Assembly (NCBI GenBank): GCA_016748015.1
Contig: JAAOMT010000597.1
Location: forward strand, 14,351-78,350
Direction of reading: 5' to 3'
DNA length: 64,000 bases
From: Geosiphon pyriformis
Taxonomy: Eukaryota > Glomeromycota > Glomeromycetes > Archaeosporales > Geosiphonaceae
The notes beneath the pieces are model-generated. The model did no database searches. It saw only the letters and a list, made by a program, of their open reading frames with translations, and had not been told where the DNA came from. Positions 34,926-48,400 of this stretch are shown here, in pieces. The translations under genes and the position numbers were made by a program. Within the stretch, counting starts at the first letter, position 1. The number at the start of each line of letters is the position of its first letter.

Positions 34926-36828
34926 ACAGTAAAGGATTATAAAAAATTCTCCAAAAAAGTAGAGAAAATACCTCATCTTAATCTAACCTGTTATGAACTA
35001 CATAGTCATCTAAAAGACCAAAGTTAGTCATAATCTTGTTTATTCTGTTCTTATGAAAATTCCAAAAAAATTTAATAAATCTGACACACATTTTAATGTA
35101 TTTTAGACTGGACTTCAAATAATGTCATCCAACTAAATCATATGCTTTGTACATGTCCTGTAAAACCAACCAAATTTTTCGACCCTTTTCTAAGACATTT
35201 TTTACTATTAAGCCTACAACAAACACAGAAGATTAAGTTAAAATGCCCCTCAAGACTGAGAAGTTATTATAATAAAAAACATTTAACTTGCTATAAACAG
35301 ATGAGATTTGATCAGACAGAATTTTGAACAGAATTTTCCTTACCATTTTCAACAATGCTATTGGCCTGGCATTGGTTAAAATTCCATTCCAGTTATAAGG
35401 CTTGAGAATTATAAATACTTAGGCTCTCTTCTAAGAAACAGGAATATTATCATTTGTCAAACAAGAATTCAACAAATCCAAGAAACAAACCATCATATTA
35501 TTATCACAATGCTTTTACAACTTATTAGTTATACCAGAAAAACCAGCTGTCTTGTCATTAGGCAACTTACTAACCACTAATAACAATTTACCCAAACTAA
35601 TTTTACTTATTACATTTGAAAAAACATTATCATTCACATAAGCCAAGGAGATATATTGTTGAGCCCACAAATTTGGCACAAATAAAGAGACTTTTTACTT
35701 ATAAGTCCATTCTACTATGATCTTATCTATCTTAGATTTAACCTCCTCAGGTTCCAAAATCAGCTTATCTCAACTATTAAATAGTCCAAAATGACTTTAT
35801 GAAATGAATATTTCAAAATACTTTTAATCATATCACCTTTATTCGAATTAAAGCTCTCTATTCACTTATCAATCACATCCTTGATGGATCTACTTCTGAA
35901 AAACTCTATCTCATAATACTTGGACTTCTGATAATTCTTCTTGACCTTTGACAAATGTCTATATAGCTTAGCCAACTTTATACCATTCTAAAGCAAAACA
36001 ATAAACCTAAAAGCTTTAACATTATCAAAAGTCATCCAAATTTGAATGAAATAATTAAACTCAGTTATTCTACTTGAGTTCACATATTTCATTAACTTGG
36101 CAACTAAAGATTCTAACTTGAAAAATTTCGAAAACTGCTTATTTCTCGAGCAATTTAATTTACAAAACTAGTGTTTAAAAAATGTTTCATTAGCTGAATC
36201 ACATATGGTACTTTTTAACATCTTCTACATTTTGTCTAGATTTTTATTTTTTTTTACAACTATAAAAGAATCCAAGAAGATAGATAACATAATCAAAGAA
36301 CACTTCTTAAATTGTATCTACTTGGTCTTAATCTGCACCCTTTAATTTAAATTTCCAATGGTTTTTATTAGCCTGTTTGTAAATACTGTTTAGGCAAGTG
36401 TTTACCAAACTTCTCAACCCAACCAAGATTCCAACCATATTATGATTGGTATCAAAAACTCAGACACTAAGGTAATCTTATATTTAATAATAGCTGAGAA
36501 AAGATTCTCACTCACAAAAACATAATCAATGACTTTTTCCACTTCTTTTGAATTACTTCAAGTGGATAATTTGCTTAAGAGGTGGCCACTCAATGAGTTG
36601 ACCAGCCCCAAATCCAAATATTTTTTAAAACTCACACTTTTTCTAGCTCTGTTTTCATTAAAGTTACCACTAAAAACCACAAATAAACTTGTATTAACAG
36701 CTTTGACAATTAGTGAATTGACATTCAAAGCTTGAGCAAATTATGCTTTGGCTGAAATCTTAGCATACAAACCTAGAAATGTAACCAAAAACTTATTCTT
36801 AAACAATAAACAAACAAAAATAACACAA

Positions 36829-37577
36829 TATTACTTATAAAAAAAATGGATAAAGAAAAATAGTAGAAAAACAAATAGACCAGTAGGAGAGTAGTAGTTA
36901 GCACATAAATATATTGCTCAAGAAATTATAACACATCACTTGGGAATATAAGCAATCTTATAGAACCTAAATTATATATATATAGCAAGAACATTAGAAG
37001 CAAAAAAGACAAAACAAGTACTAATACCTCCTTATTACTACTTCTTTATTAGAATTATTAATATCAATAAATAATTATTCAGTATCTAAATTACTTTCCT
37101 CACTATTAACACTTTATGTTAATAGTATTAAAGATTTGATTATACTAGAACAATAGTTTTTGATTACAGCTATTAATGGGATACTAACTTTATTGTCTTG
37201 GCTTACATTTTATTTTTTTAATTTTCTTTTGTATTTTATTTTTTGTTGTTGACTAATTGATTAAGGATTAAGTGCTGAGTTATTGACATCAAAAATTGTC
37301 TGGTAAAAAACTCCTGCAAGAGAGTAGATACTTGAATTTAAGGATTATTTACCAGAAGATTACCAATCACTATGCTGAGAAAAAAATTCGATGGAATTGT
37401 AATTCTGAAAGACTACTAATAAAACAATTATTGAATCTTTGTCTATTATACAAAAAACTCCAACCCAAAACCTTCAGATCATGAAAACCTTTAGATATTA
37501 CCAATATTATTCAATTATTGAGCACCAAATTATGGGTTTGTTATTTGTTTCAACACCCCAAATAATCATCTGTAACA
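36829..37577 (+). mobile_element. Solo LTR, copy C
   Basis: The ends are TATTACTTATA and CATCTGTAACA, as in copies B and D. The length is 749 bp. Flanks are ACAA on the left (36825-36828) and ATAA on the right (37578-37581), so a 4-bp duplication differing by one C/T change is likely. It interrupts the endonuclease region of LINE L1. Its stem-loop (37102-37126) carries paired changes relative to the other copies. Confidence 0.8.
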
Positions 37578-38321
37578 ATAACCAGAAACCTCTTCAATCT
37601 TTAAAACATGCCAAGCTAAAAAACAGCTTATCACAATAGCCACACTTGTACCAAGAAATTTTTTTCCATGCCAGAAATAAAAATCTGAACTCTCTCAAAT
37701 TTGTTCTTGATTCAAGACTCAGTATTTGGTTTCAACTTAGTCTCAGTAAGAATAGAAACCATAGTACCAGATTTCAAATACCAACAAATAATGTTTTTCT
37801 GCTTAGCCAAATTTGTTATACCCCTAATATTGCATGTGGCAATTTTTTAAACTAGACTGGTTATTGAAAAAGAGATTTGAAATATACCACTAGCCAAGAC
37901 TAAACCATTTAATCATGCTAACAAACTCAGTACTAAAGCAGAAAGCCCACTTAGCATATTTTCTAGTTTTTTTACCTCAGAAGAGGCAAAAAAGTCTGAA
38001 ATCATAGCAATCTTACCACCAGTGGCCTTACTTGAGCTCTTTCTTATCACTACATCACCCACTTGATCCTATAATAGGAGGGTTATTAACAGTTGACATT
38101 CAGGGCTAGACTGAAAAACTGCCAGTACAAGTGACTTCAACTTCTTAGCCAACTTACTAATTTATTCTGCAAGACTGTTAAGGCTGCTTTTAATGTTCAC
38201 TAAATATAATTCCAAATTATTAACAACAGGCAGAGGGGTTTTACTTCCAAAAAAAACCAGAGTAAGTCAAACCATTGCATGTAGAAAGAAGAGGAAAAAA
38301 AGATCTACCAACTATTTTTGC

Positions 38322-38579
38322 CTAAGAAGCACCACTAAAAGAGACAGGATGAATAATAGAAGCTGAATGCTTGGCATAAATAGAAGCCAGCCTGCTTTTA
38401 TTCTTCTCAGATAGCATTTTACAAGAGAAAGTACCAAGAGAATTTTTTTTTCCACCAGAAACACAGTCCAATAATATATGACCCAATTTTTCATACTTAG
38501 CACATTTGGCAGAGTTCAACTGAGACCAACATAGATTGGTATTTTTTAATACTGGTGTAGTCCCTATAACAGCATCCAA
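38322..38579 (-). pseudogene. LINE ORF1 fragment with damaged zinc knuckle (L1)
   Basis: An 85-codon piece of the nucleic-acid-binding ORF1 product. It contains GTTPVLKNTNLCWSQL and a CCHC-like CAKYEKLGHILLDC, where the second Cys of the C-x2-C pair reads Tyr (TGT to TAT). A related, more drifted stretch lies at 43484-43690 in LINE L3. Confidence 0.65.
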
Positions 38580-38816
38580 AGAAGCTGCAGAGTCAAAACA
38601 AACAATTACACATTTGGTCCAAGCATAAATAACTAAATAATAATTAATAACACAGGTTTTTTTATCTACTGAGTTAATGTAATCTCAAATATTATGTGCA
38701 TTGGTTCCCAAAGGCAATGTGTAAAGCAGTGCCCTATGATTATCTCTTTCATCCCAAGATTTTTTGTTATTATCTGATCTAGCAACATGCACAGCATCTT
38801 TTTTGATTAAGATAAA

Positions 38817-39176
38817 TCACTTTGCTGCCACCAAATCAGCATAATCTGACTGTTTAAACTCAACCACAGCTTTCTGCCAAAATTTTACTAACTGCATCTT
38901 AATTGACTTAATTAATCCAAACTCAAATAGTGCAGTGTGCACAGCTTCAGCTAATGTTCTAACAAGAATTTTTTTTACCACCACAGCCCAATCTAAATGA
39001 TCAGTAAATTTTTTAAGATTGGTGTTTATCAAGATCTTTGTCATCTTTGTCATATCAGAAGTCTGCACCAAGCTCAATTTGAAAGTGAACATTATTTGGA
39101 TGATTCCAGAAAATTTTGAGTGAGTAGAGGCCTCCCCAAAATCATTGATTTTTAAAAATAATTTCCTAACCACCAC
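38817..39176 (-). pseudogene. LINE ORF1 fragment, N-terminal part (L1)
   Basis: A 119-codon open stretch with VRTLAEAVHTALFEFG and IKSIKMQLVKFWQKAVVEF, resembling an RRM-like fold in LINE ORF1 proteins. It is in the expected order upstream of the zinc-knuckle fragment. Stop codons bracket it on both sides. Confidence 0.6.
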
Positions 39177-39795
39177 TAGCTTCTCTTAAGAAGATTTCCT
39201 AATTACCTTATTCAAGCCAATATTTAAAGTAAATAACTTCCTAACTGGAATGTCAACCAAAATTTTCAAAAAAGAAGAGAGTTCCAGTAGAACATCTGAA
39301 AGAACTTCATTATTATTACCACTAACTAAGAAATTAATCTTCTCTAATGACTTGTCAAATGTCTTTTTAGTCTTGACTTATGAATTTTTAGACGTTTAAT
39401 CAGGATTTTTTTTATTAAAAATACTACTTTTACCATAATTAAAACTGGTCTCCTCTATTAAATATTCCATTTTTATATCTATACTATTAGACTCAATGAT
39501 ATCACCAGTCTTTGAACTCCAAAAACAATCATTCTGTATCTTAGCTGAATCTTTTTTATCACTGATACTATTCTTTAGAACACCATTTTTTCATTTTTTT
39601 TAATATAACAGACTTAAAATCATTACCAAAACCAGAGTCTTTAATAGCTTTTTTTATAACAGCAACACTAGAGCCAACAATGATCTTGTAATCAAGCAAA
39701 AATGATTTGAATTTATTATATTGAACTGTAAAAAACTTCTTTCAAAAAACTTTTTAACTCTTTTTTGGGAATTTGAGACAAAAAAAAGAAAAAAG

Positions 39796-40514
39796 TTTCC
39801 TATTTTTTTTAATAAAATAACAAAAAATATAAAATTACTATTTATTAATATATTATATTTCTTTAAAACTGTCTTATAATTATTTTTTATTAATTAAATA
39901 TTATTATAATAACATTTTTTTCAAAATAAATTAATTTAGAAACAATTATTTTAATATAATTAAAACTTAATTTTTAATAAATACTTATTAAAAATTAATT
40001 TTTTATATAAAATAGTATCAATATATTATTATAAATATAAGCTAAAAAAAAGCTTAACATAAATAAAATAGTATTAATAATATCAAAAAAAAACTTTTAT
40101 AAAACAGTTCATAATTTTTTTTAAATAGCAATTAATATTTTTTTGTAAATAGTTTTTATAATATAAATATACAAATTAATTAAAAATTTGCTTATAAAAC
40201 CAACAGTTATATATAAATTAAAATATTATATTATTGAAAAACAAACTTAATTTATATAATAATAAAAATATTATTTTAATAATAATAATAAATAAAATAA
40301 TATTAGTTATATTAAATTTTAAGTTGTTAATATTATTTTAATTTTTAAGTATAATAAAAAAACTTAAATAATTTTAAAAATTCAAAAATTATAACACATT
40401 TTCAAATTTTTAAAGTAATTGTTTTACTAAATAATTTTTAGCTTTAAATTATTATTTAATACTTAAATTAAGAATTATTGTTAGAATAATTATTAAAATT
40501 GTTTTTTTTTGTTT
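39796..40514. other. AT-rich spacer between LINE copies
   Basis: No ORF is present. The stretch is extreme A+T sequence ending in a poly-T run that marks the A tail of the next minus-strand LINE fragment. Confidence 0.5.
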
Positions 40515-40632
40515 ATTTAACAAGTGAAATTCAAACACTACTTAGAACTATATATCAAGGAAATAATCTAAACTAAGCATGAATTATGCGTTTTCTATAT
40601 GTGACCAGCTACTCGAGCCAGTTAGGACAACA

Positions 40633-41133
40633 CTATGTACTTATATTGACAAAAACCAGATTACTAATACCTGAAAAAAATGAACAAGATTCATGAAAGC
40701 CAAAATAGACACCAAAAGCTTCAGCAACACTAAGCAATTTAATCACACTAGCTGAAAACCCTAAAGCCAAACCAGAAACTGAGATGGAGATTGAGCCATC
40801 TACTGGAATCAGGCCATTTTTTTCCATAAATACATGATGTTTAGCATGGACCAACCAAATATTATTCCTAAAAGCAAAACAAATAGAGTGCACAAAATCA
40901 ACAATCTTAACACCAGCAACTTTGGAATCATGAAAGACAGAAATAGCCTTCCAAAGCCATTTATTGAAAACAAAACTTCTGTAAAGAGTTAATGAAACTG
41001 GAAAATACAGGTTGACAGCATCTGCAATATATCTGAAAAAAGAAGAGAGAGACCAGAAAGCACTTTCCAAGAAGACATGCAAGATTCTAAGAGCTGAATC
41101 ATCAACTACACAAGAAAACACATGATTAGACAT
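40633..41133 (-). pseudogene. LINE C-terminal domain fragment (L2)
   Basis: A 166-codon open reading frame and the longest continuous piece of the LINE family C-terminus in the window. It begins near HVFSCVVDDSALR, continues through VNLYFPVSLTLYRSFVFNKW and LVHAKHHVFMEKNGLIP, and ends FSGISNLVFVNIST. The same order occurs at 49617-49889 and 51881-52123. I know no enzymatic role for this part. Confidence 0.65.
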
Positions 41134-41629
41134 CTCTAACTTACCACAATATAGACACAGAACACTAGGGTAACATTTATTGTAAATGTACTTTCAGACA
41201 GTCATAGGAAGCTGACAATGCAAAGCCTTTATAAGATAAGTTCAAGTGTCAGTAGTGAGCCTGCTGGTGAAACCAGTGGCCATATGCAAATCAGGGTGCC
41301 AAACTCTAAAAGAAAAAAGCCAATCGACATCTGAATGCAAACTACCATTTAGAAATCCAGAACCAGAACCAACCTCCCAATGCATATAACAAACAGCACA
41401 AAAAACATCATAGACAAAAGTGCCTAAAATTACCAGAAACAACACCACCATCTGCCAACAAAAAATGTTTACTAACATAAGGTAGAAGATACTAACCAGA
41501 GAGAGATATAGCATCAGCAATGCTATCGGCACAATCATTCCCTAAAATACCAGAGTGGCCTTTAATCTTATGTCATTCAACTCTCAAATTTTTGCTGCAA
41601 ATAACATTCCTAATATGCTGATGCTCAAC

Positions 41630-41818
41630 TCAACACTGATTGCAAAAATCAGAACACACTAGGTCAGACTCTGATCTGCAAGCATCCAAAGCTGCCTGAC
41701 TATCTGAAAACAGGTGAACAAAATGAGCTGTAGGCATGCACTCCAGAGCCAATGCTATAGTCTGCAGCTTCATCAAAGTAGATGACAATAAGCCATGAAT
41801 ACTGATATCCAAACCCAA
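41630..41818 (-). pseudogene. LINE RNase H fragment (L2)
   Basis: Sixty-two codons hold the central RNase H helix and strand with LQTIALALECM and LFSDSQAALDA. The second catalytic Asp (in SDSQ) is present. Upstream sequence with the first catalytic Asp is missing because the copy is truncated there. Confidence 0.7.
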
Positions 41819-41853
41819 ATTAATGTCCTCAAAAAAGGCAGCTGCTTTGGCTC

Positions 41854-42405
41854 TTAAAATTGTTAGAATAATTTTTATATTACAATTAATAAATAATTTA
41901 AAATTATTATAATTAATATAAAATAAATATATATATAAATTATAACTATAATTATGTTATTTATAAATAAAAATAAAAATAATAATATTGTTTTTATACA
42001 ATTTTTACTTTGTAATTTAAAGTTTAAAATTGATAATTAAGATTTTAATATTGATTTTTTAATTATTAATTTAATAATCAAAATTTACAATTAATTTTAA
42101 TATAGTTTTGCTTATATTAATAGTTATTAATATTAGTTTTTACAATTATAATTAATATAATAATAATATTCATAACTAATTTTAGAAATAATTATTGTTT
42201 TTACAATATTATAAAAATTAATATGTATTTTAATTATTAGCCAAATATTTTTTAATTTTCTAATTACATAAATTTATTAAATTGTTTAACTTAGTATTTA
42301 AATAATTTATTTATTGTTAAAAACAAAAAAATCTTTCTTTTATTAATCTTTTAGTCATAACAAAAGCATAAATTTATCAAAGAAATAGTTTTTTTTTTTT
42401 TTTAG
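41854..42405. other. AT-rich spacer
   Basis: Extreme A+T sequence separates LINE L2 (minus) and LINE L3 (plus). I see no gene or repeat. Confidence 0.45.
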
Positions 42406-45400
42406 TTATTTCATTAATACATCTATTTTTGTTGTAATAAAATTGGTAGGCTCTTCTGCTAATAATTTTAGTTTGGATTTGACTGGTTTGAAAATTTATT
42501 CAAGTGCCAAAAAAAACATATAGAAAATGTCTATTTCTACAATATGTTTTACAAAAAGCTGAAGAAACCTGATACAAATATTGGTGTGGTCAATTTGTTT
42601 GTTAGCTCTTTAAGACTTAAAGATATTAGTAGATCTAATAAAAAGTCTGTGGTGTCTTGGAAAAACAAAGTTGATTGCAAAGCTAATAATTTTAATGATC
42701 TGTTGAATGTAAAAAATATGAAAAACACAGTTGTTAAAGAAACTAGTTATGTGGATTTGAATGTTTTAATAGTTAACAAGAATATAAACAATACAATATT
42801 ATAAAAAACTTGCACTCAAATTTACATATTAGGTTATTCACCAAAAGTTTCATTTTTTGTAGATTTAAATAATAATAATAATATTTTAATGCTTTTATTA
42901 TCTAAGTTTAATGACTTTAAGCAGCTTCTTTTGGTTAGATTATGTGTTTTAAAAAAACAAAGTTTTGCTTTAACATGATTTTTTATATTGAATATTGAGC
43001 TTTTTGCTGTTTTTGAAAAAACTGCTGGTAATAAGTTGTTAAATATAAAAAAAAAATTTTATCATGCTAATAGTTTTGAAAGTTATTAATTTCCTCAAAA
43101 TTTCTAGATATTATTAAATCATCTTTTACTTCTGAATCTAATTTAAATAAGACTAAGGAAATAATTATTAGTAAGAAAATTTTGGTTAATAAAAATATAA
43201 AAAGAGTAAACAATTGCACAGATTGGAAAGTAATCATTAAGAAAATTTCTGTTGATCTTCTAAAATTGGCTATGGAATCTGTTTTTTCTAAGTTTAGTAA
43301 AATTTTATTAATTAAAATACAGCTTATTAGTTTATGGTAAAAAGTTTTAATTGAATTTAAATTATTTGATGTTGTTAATTTAATTGTATCTAAATAGTCA
43401 GTTTTCATAAAAAAAATTATGTGCATATAGTATTGGCTGTTAATAATAAACAAATATGAACATCTAGAGATTGTTATTAAACTTTGTTATATATTTTTTC
43501 AATTAGAACAAGCATTTATAATTTTTCTAATCTATTGATTTCATATAGTAGAAAAACTTGTTCTATTGGTTACAATCCTAGTTTATATGTGTATAACAAA
43601 TGTGCTGTGATTTGTTTTGTTAATAAAACATCTAAAAAAACTGCCATTAATTCTGCTTCTATTTTTAAAAATGTGAATATTTGCTAAACTGGTTTTTTTT
43701 TGGTCTGTTGTGTTCAATACAAATAATTTGGTCATGTTTTTAATGTGTATTCAATGGATAAAAATTTAGGTAGTTATAATAAAAGAGTAGTTAATTTTCA
43801 GGATCAAATTTATCTAGCAAATATATATAAAAAAACAGATACTAATTGCTTATCCAGTTTTTTTTGGTAGAAAAACTTGGATTCAAATTGTTAATAGTTC
43901 TTCTTCTTATGTAGTTTCTTTGATTTTTCTTGGTATCAGTTTGTCTTTAGATATTAAACTTTTTTTATTAGTGTTTGTAGAAGTAAATAATAAGTTTGTT
44001 ATTCTTGAATACAGTTTTGTTAGTCTTGCAAAACAAATTGAAAAGCTGGCTAAGAAGTTAAATACATTTAAACCAACAGCTTTTCAGTTTAGTTCTAAAT
44101 GTCAACTGTTAGTAACTCTTCTATTACAGAATTAAGAGGCAGATATAGTAATAAGTGAAAATTTGAATGCAGTTACTATTAGTGAAACTGTTGTAAAAAC
44201 AGTATTTTTGAATTTAACAGCAATTTTTAAATTAGAGAACAGTTTACAGAGTCTTTCAGATACAGTTTTAGGTCTTATAGTTAAGATAAACAATTTTGGT
44301 CTTAGTTTAAGCATTTTTTTTTCTTAATAATTAATCTTGTATAGAAAATTACTACATGTAACATTAGAAATATTAATGTTTCTGCTAAACAGACAAATGT
44401 TATTTAGTAGTATATTAATTTGAATAATATAGTTTTTATTATCATAAAAACTAAGTTGAAGTTTAATATTAAACTTTGGATAATAAATAAGTTTAAAAAA
44501 GTACAAATCTTCATATCTGGTTTGAATAAAAGTTTTCTTGGTACTAGAATGACTATAATTATAAATAATTTTTTGGTTTAGCATATTTCAAAAATTAACA
44601 AAATTTTAGACAAAATTGTTTTAGTTTGTTTTTTATTTAAAAATAAACTTTCAATAACAATCTTAAGATTGTATACTGATATTTTTTTGAGATTAAATTT
44701 GAACAGACATGGAAAATCAATTTTTTTATTGTCAAGACAATTAATTTTAGTACTTTTGTAGTTTTGGGTGGGGATTTTAATAAGAATGAATCGAAAAAAA
44801 GTGTAAATTTCAAGTTTTATTTAGATTTAGAGTTGGTTAATATATTTAATAAATATTTAATAACCAAAGCTTTTATTTAAAACAATTTTAAAGATGTTAA
44901 AAAAGTATTAAATTTTATATTTGTAAATGGGAATTTGGTATCTATAGTCATAAGCCATAAAATTAATATTGTATCAGAATTTTTTGATATGGATTACAAG
45001 ACAATCTCAGTTTTAATTGGTTTAAATGATTTTTTAAATGTTTATTTCAATAACATTTGTAAACAAACTAATAAAGATTGATGAAAATTTAAGATAAAAA
45101 ATACAAATAAAGCCAAATAAATGCAATTTAAGAAGTGCTTTTTTAATAAATTGCTGGTTGTATTAGATGTATTCAAGAAAACAGAGTGTTGTAGTAATTT
45201 AAATACAATGTAAAAAGTGCTAAAAGAAGTTGTAATACAATTTGCTAATAAGATGTTCTTTAAACATTAATATAGTGAGTATAATTACTTAAAAAACAAA
45301 CAATTATCAAAATTTTTCAGATTAAAGCTACTTATTGTCAAGATTGTAAAAAAATAAAATTCTAAAAACTTGTTAGAATTTAATCATCTTGTTAAAGTTT

Positions 45401-48400
45401 GATTAATTGTTGATAATATTAAAGCTTTTAAAATTACCAGTATAATTTAAGATAATATAAGATTAACAAATATTATTAAATATTTGTTAATAATTTGGAA
45501 AGAATATTAGAAATCCAAATATTATAAAACAAAAACATCTGAAAATATGGCTATTTGAAAAACAATTGAATAATGTATAGAAAATTTCTGCTTTGACAAG
45601 AAGTGGATAATTAAAAGTATTCTGAAATAGTTTTTTTGCAAAGTTGTTTTGAATTACCTGGTAATTAAGAATAAATTAATTATAAAGTCTAATAAAATGA
45701 AACTTAAGATTAATAAAATCATAAAAGAATGAACAAAAAAACAGTCAATATCTCTGAAAATGTCTAAACTCTGGTCCTATTAATATATGTTTTTAGATTA
45801 TGTTGATTATAATGTTTTTTTGGTATAATAAAAAAAATTGATATAAAAGAGCTAGTTTTAATGATTAATAATTTACCAAATGGCAAAGCTGCTGAATTGT
45901 TGGGAATTCCAAATAAACTGTAAAAACATTGTAGTAATAAGGTGTTAAAATGTCTTTTAAAGTTGTTAAATTTATGTTTGACTTTAAATATAATTTTAGT
46001 TTCTTAAAAAAGAGCATGGAGTTTAATAATTCTCAAATTTTATAAGTAAAATAGCATTTTAACAAATACTTAGCCTATTGTACTAATTAAAACAGCTAGG
46101 AAAATTCTGTTAAAGATTTTTTTTGATCAGATATTTTTAGCATATAACAAGTTTAATGTTTTTTGTAGTGATAATTTTTCAGTATTAAAAAATACTTCAA
46201 CTCAGTTTTTTATTTTTGCTATTGGTTCAGTTGTTAAAAATATACTAAAGAAGAATAAAAAACTTTGGTTGGTTTTGCAAAATATGCACAAAACTTATAA
46301 TTTAGTAGAATAGTATTATTTAAAGACTAGCTTACAGTACATTAAAATATACAGTTGGTTTATTGAGTTTTTTGTTAACATACATAAAAATCAGATCAAT
46401 AGAATAATAATTAACTTTGAGCTTTCAAATAGTTATAAAATATATGATGAATTGGATTAGGATGAGATTTTTTTTTCTTTCCTTTGGAAAATTTTTTATG
46501 ATTTACTTTTGTGTGAAATCAAAAAATATAAACATTTATGTAAATACCAAATTAATATGAGATTTGTGGCCAGAACTGGTCAAATTAAGACCATTGAAAG
46601 AAAAACATTATTTTTTGCTATTGGTGTGTTTGTTAATGACACAATTTAGATCAAAAGTAATCAAGCTTTTACATAATATATTTTAAATATTACTAGTAAA
46701 TTTATTGATGTTAATAACATTTTAATTAATAATAATAAAACAATAACTATTTCTATCAATTAGAATATTAAGACTGTCTTATTGATAATCAGTAGTTTAC
46801 TAATTTTAATTGCTAAAAAAAGTGAATTATATAAATACTTAAGAATTTTTTTGTCAACTAAAAATCTCTTTAAATTTAATTTAGCTTAAACTTATATTAA
46901 CATCAGGTTTTTTTCTAATGTGGTATTAAAAAAAACAATTATTGATAAACAATTTTTTTATTTGGTTTTAACTGTTTTACAGTCTATAGTTAGCTACTAG
47001 TTACAATTTTGTTTTGTTTTGTCAAATAAGTATTATAAGTGAGATATAATAATCAGAAAAAATCTTAAGGCCAAAGCCAATTGCCATGTAATTTTCCTAA
47101 TAAGGCTTTATATTATCTATCTTTGTATAGTTTAAAGCTCTTTGAACAAGTGCAGTTTAAAGAAAAAATAACTTTGTTGGTTATTTTTTCTAATGTATTG
47201 AGCATTCTTGAATATTTTTTTGAACATAAATTCTTGAATTTACAGGTTCTAAAATGGTTTTCTTTAAACTTTCTGTAGTTTTTTGTCAAGTTGCATGTTA
47301 GTTTAGTAAACAATTTTTTGGTTGAGATGATAAAAATTTTTTGAACAATAATCTATCTTTAATAAATAATTTGTCTAATATATTTTATGATCTTAGTAAA
47401 TTTCTAATATTAAATATTTTGAAAAGATTTCTGTAATATACCTTTGTTCTCTTTTTAAAGTGATTTGAGATTGCTTTTAGTAATAGACTTTTGAACAAAA
47501 AAAGAAATATAATAAGTTAGAAAATATTTCATTAATAAAAAAGATTAGATTTAAGAGGCTTTGTGTCTTATTAGTTTAAGCTAGTATTTGAATTTTTGAT
47601 TGATAAAAGTTTTTTAGTGATTGATTTTACTAATACTAATAAGTTACTTGCTTTGAATATTTTGAGATCTAAAAAATTTTCTGATATGTAAGAAGATTTA
47701 TGTAAGATTTGGTCTGATTCTATTAAAGTTTATATAGACAGTTTTTTAAAATATACTAGTTCTGCTGGTGTTATTAATGGGGCAGCTGCCTACTTTTAGG
47801 CCATGAATATAGATGTTAATATTAAAATATATGGGCTTTTGTTCTTTACAATGGCTGAATTACAGACTGTTGTATTGTTTTTAGAGTGTATTTTATTTTT
47901 TTGTGTAGTGGTTTTATATTTGGATAGTCAATTTATTATTGATATATATGTTTCTAAAGTTTTATTTATTGTACCAAACTTCTATAATCAGTATTGGATA
48001 AAAAAAAAGACATATTGTTAATTTAATTAAAAATAAAGATTAAAAATTATTCAGATATTTTAGGCAATGTTTAAGCTAATATAATGGTAAATAAGACTGC
48101 TTATTCTTCTTTTTCTTTGCTGATTAAGGTTTAAAAACATTTCATAATAGTTAAAAATATGGCTATATCTGACAATACTTGTTATTTTGTTTGTAATTTA
48201 TACAAATCTATTTGTTGTGCTTGATAAAAAGCTGGTTCTAATTATAATATATTTTCAAATGCACTGATTAAAAAAATGGATTGAATGGCTATTATAAAGA
48301 TCTAACATCCTAACTCACATATGCTTTCTGAATTTACTAGTAAAAAATCTGCATGTTAGCATATGTATTTAATGAAAATTGTACACAGATGATTACTAAT

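Larger units (their letters stand above)
31555..39795 (-). mobile_element. Near full-length LINE (L1), RNase H-bearing, split by two solo LTRs
   Basis: The minus-strand order is that of a two-ORF LINE. ORF1-like sequence lies at 39795-about 38000, with RNA-binding and zinc-knuckle parts. An APE-type endonuclease lies at about 37900-35500 (SGNFNEN at 36657-36668, family GDFN). The reverse transcriptase lies at about 35300-33500, with RNase H at about 33120-32440 (VYTNSSL; VKEHSGIFSNE) and a C-terminal domain down to 31555, next to a poly-T run (the A tail). Two LTRs (34176-34925 and 36829-37577) interrupt it, and LINE sequence continues across both joins. Frames are broken by many stops. Excluding the LTRs it is about 6.7 kb. 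Confidence 0.75.
40515..41853 (-). mobile_element. 5'-truncated LINE (L2), RNase H to 3' end
   Basis: It keeps the RNase H domain (41853-about 41500: HLFSDSQAALDACRSES, then KIKGHSGILGN in the following frame). The Cys/His-containing C-terminal domain (41538-41242 and 41133-40633) and the 3' end next to a poly-T run are also kept. The left part of the protein is absent, and the copy begins abruptly inside RNase H at 41853, as expected from incomplete target-primed reverse transcription. It is one of the better preserved copies, with catalytic Asp of SDSQ intact. Confidence 0.75.
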
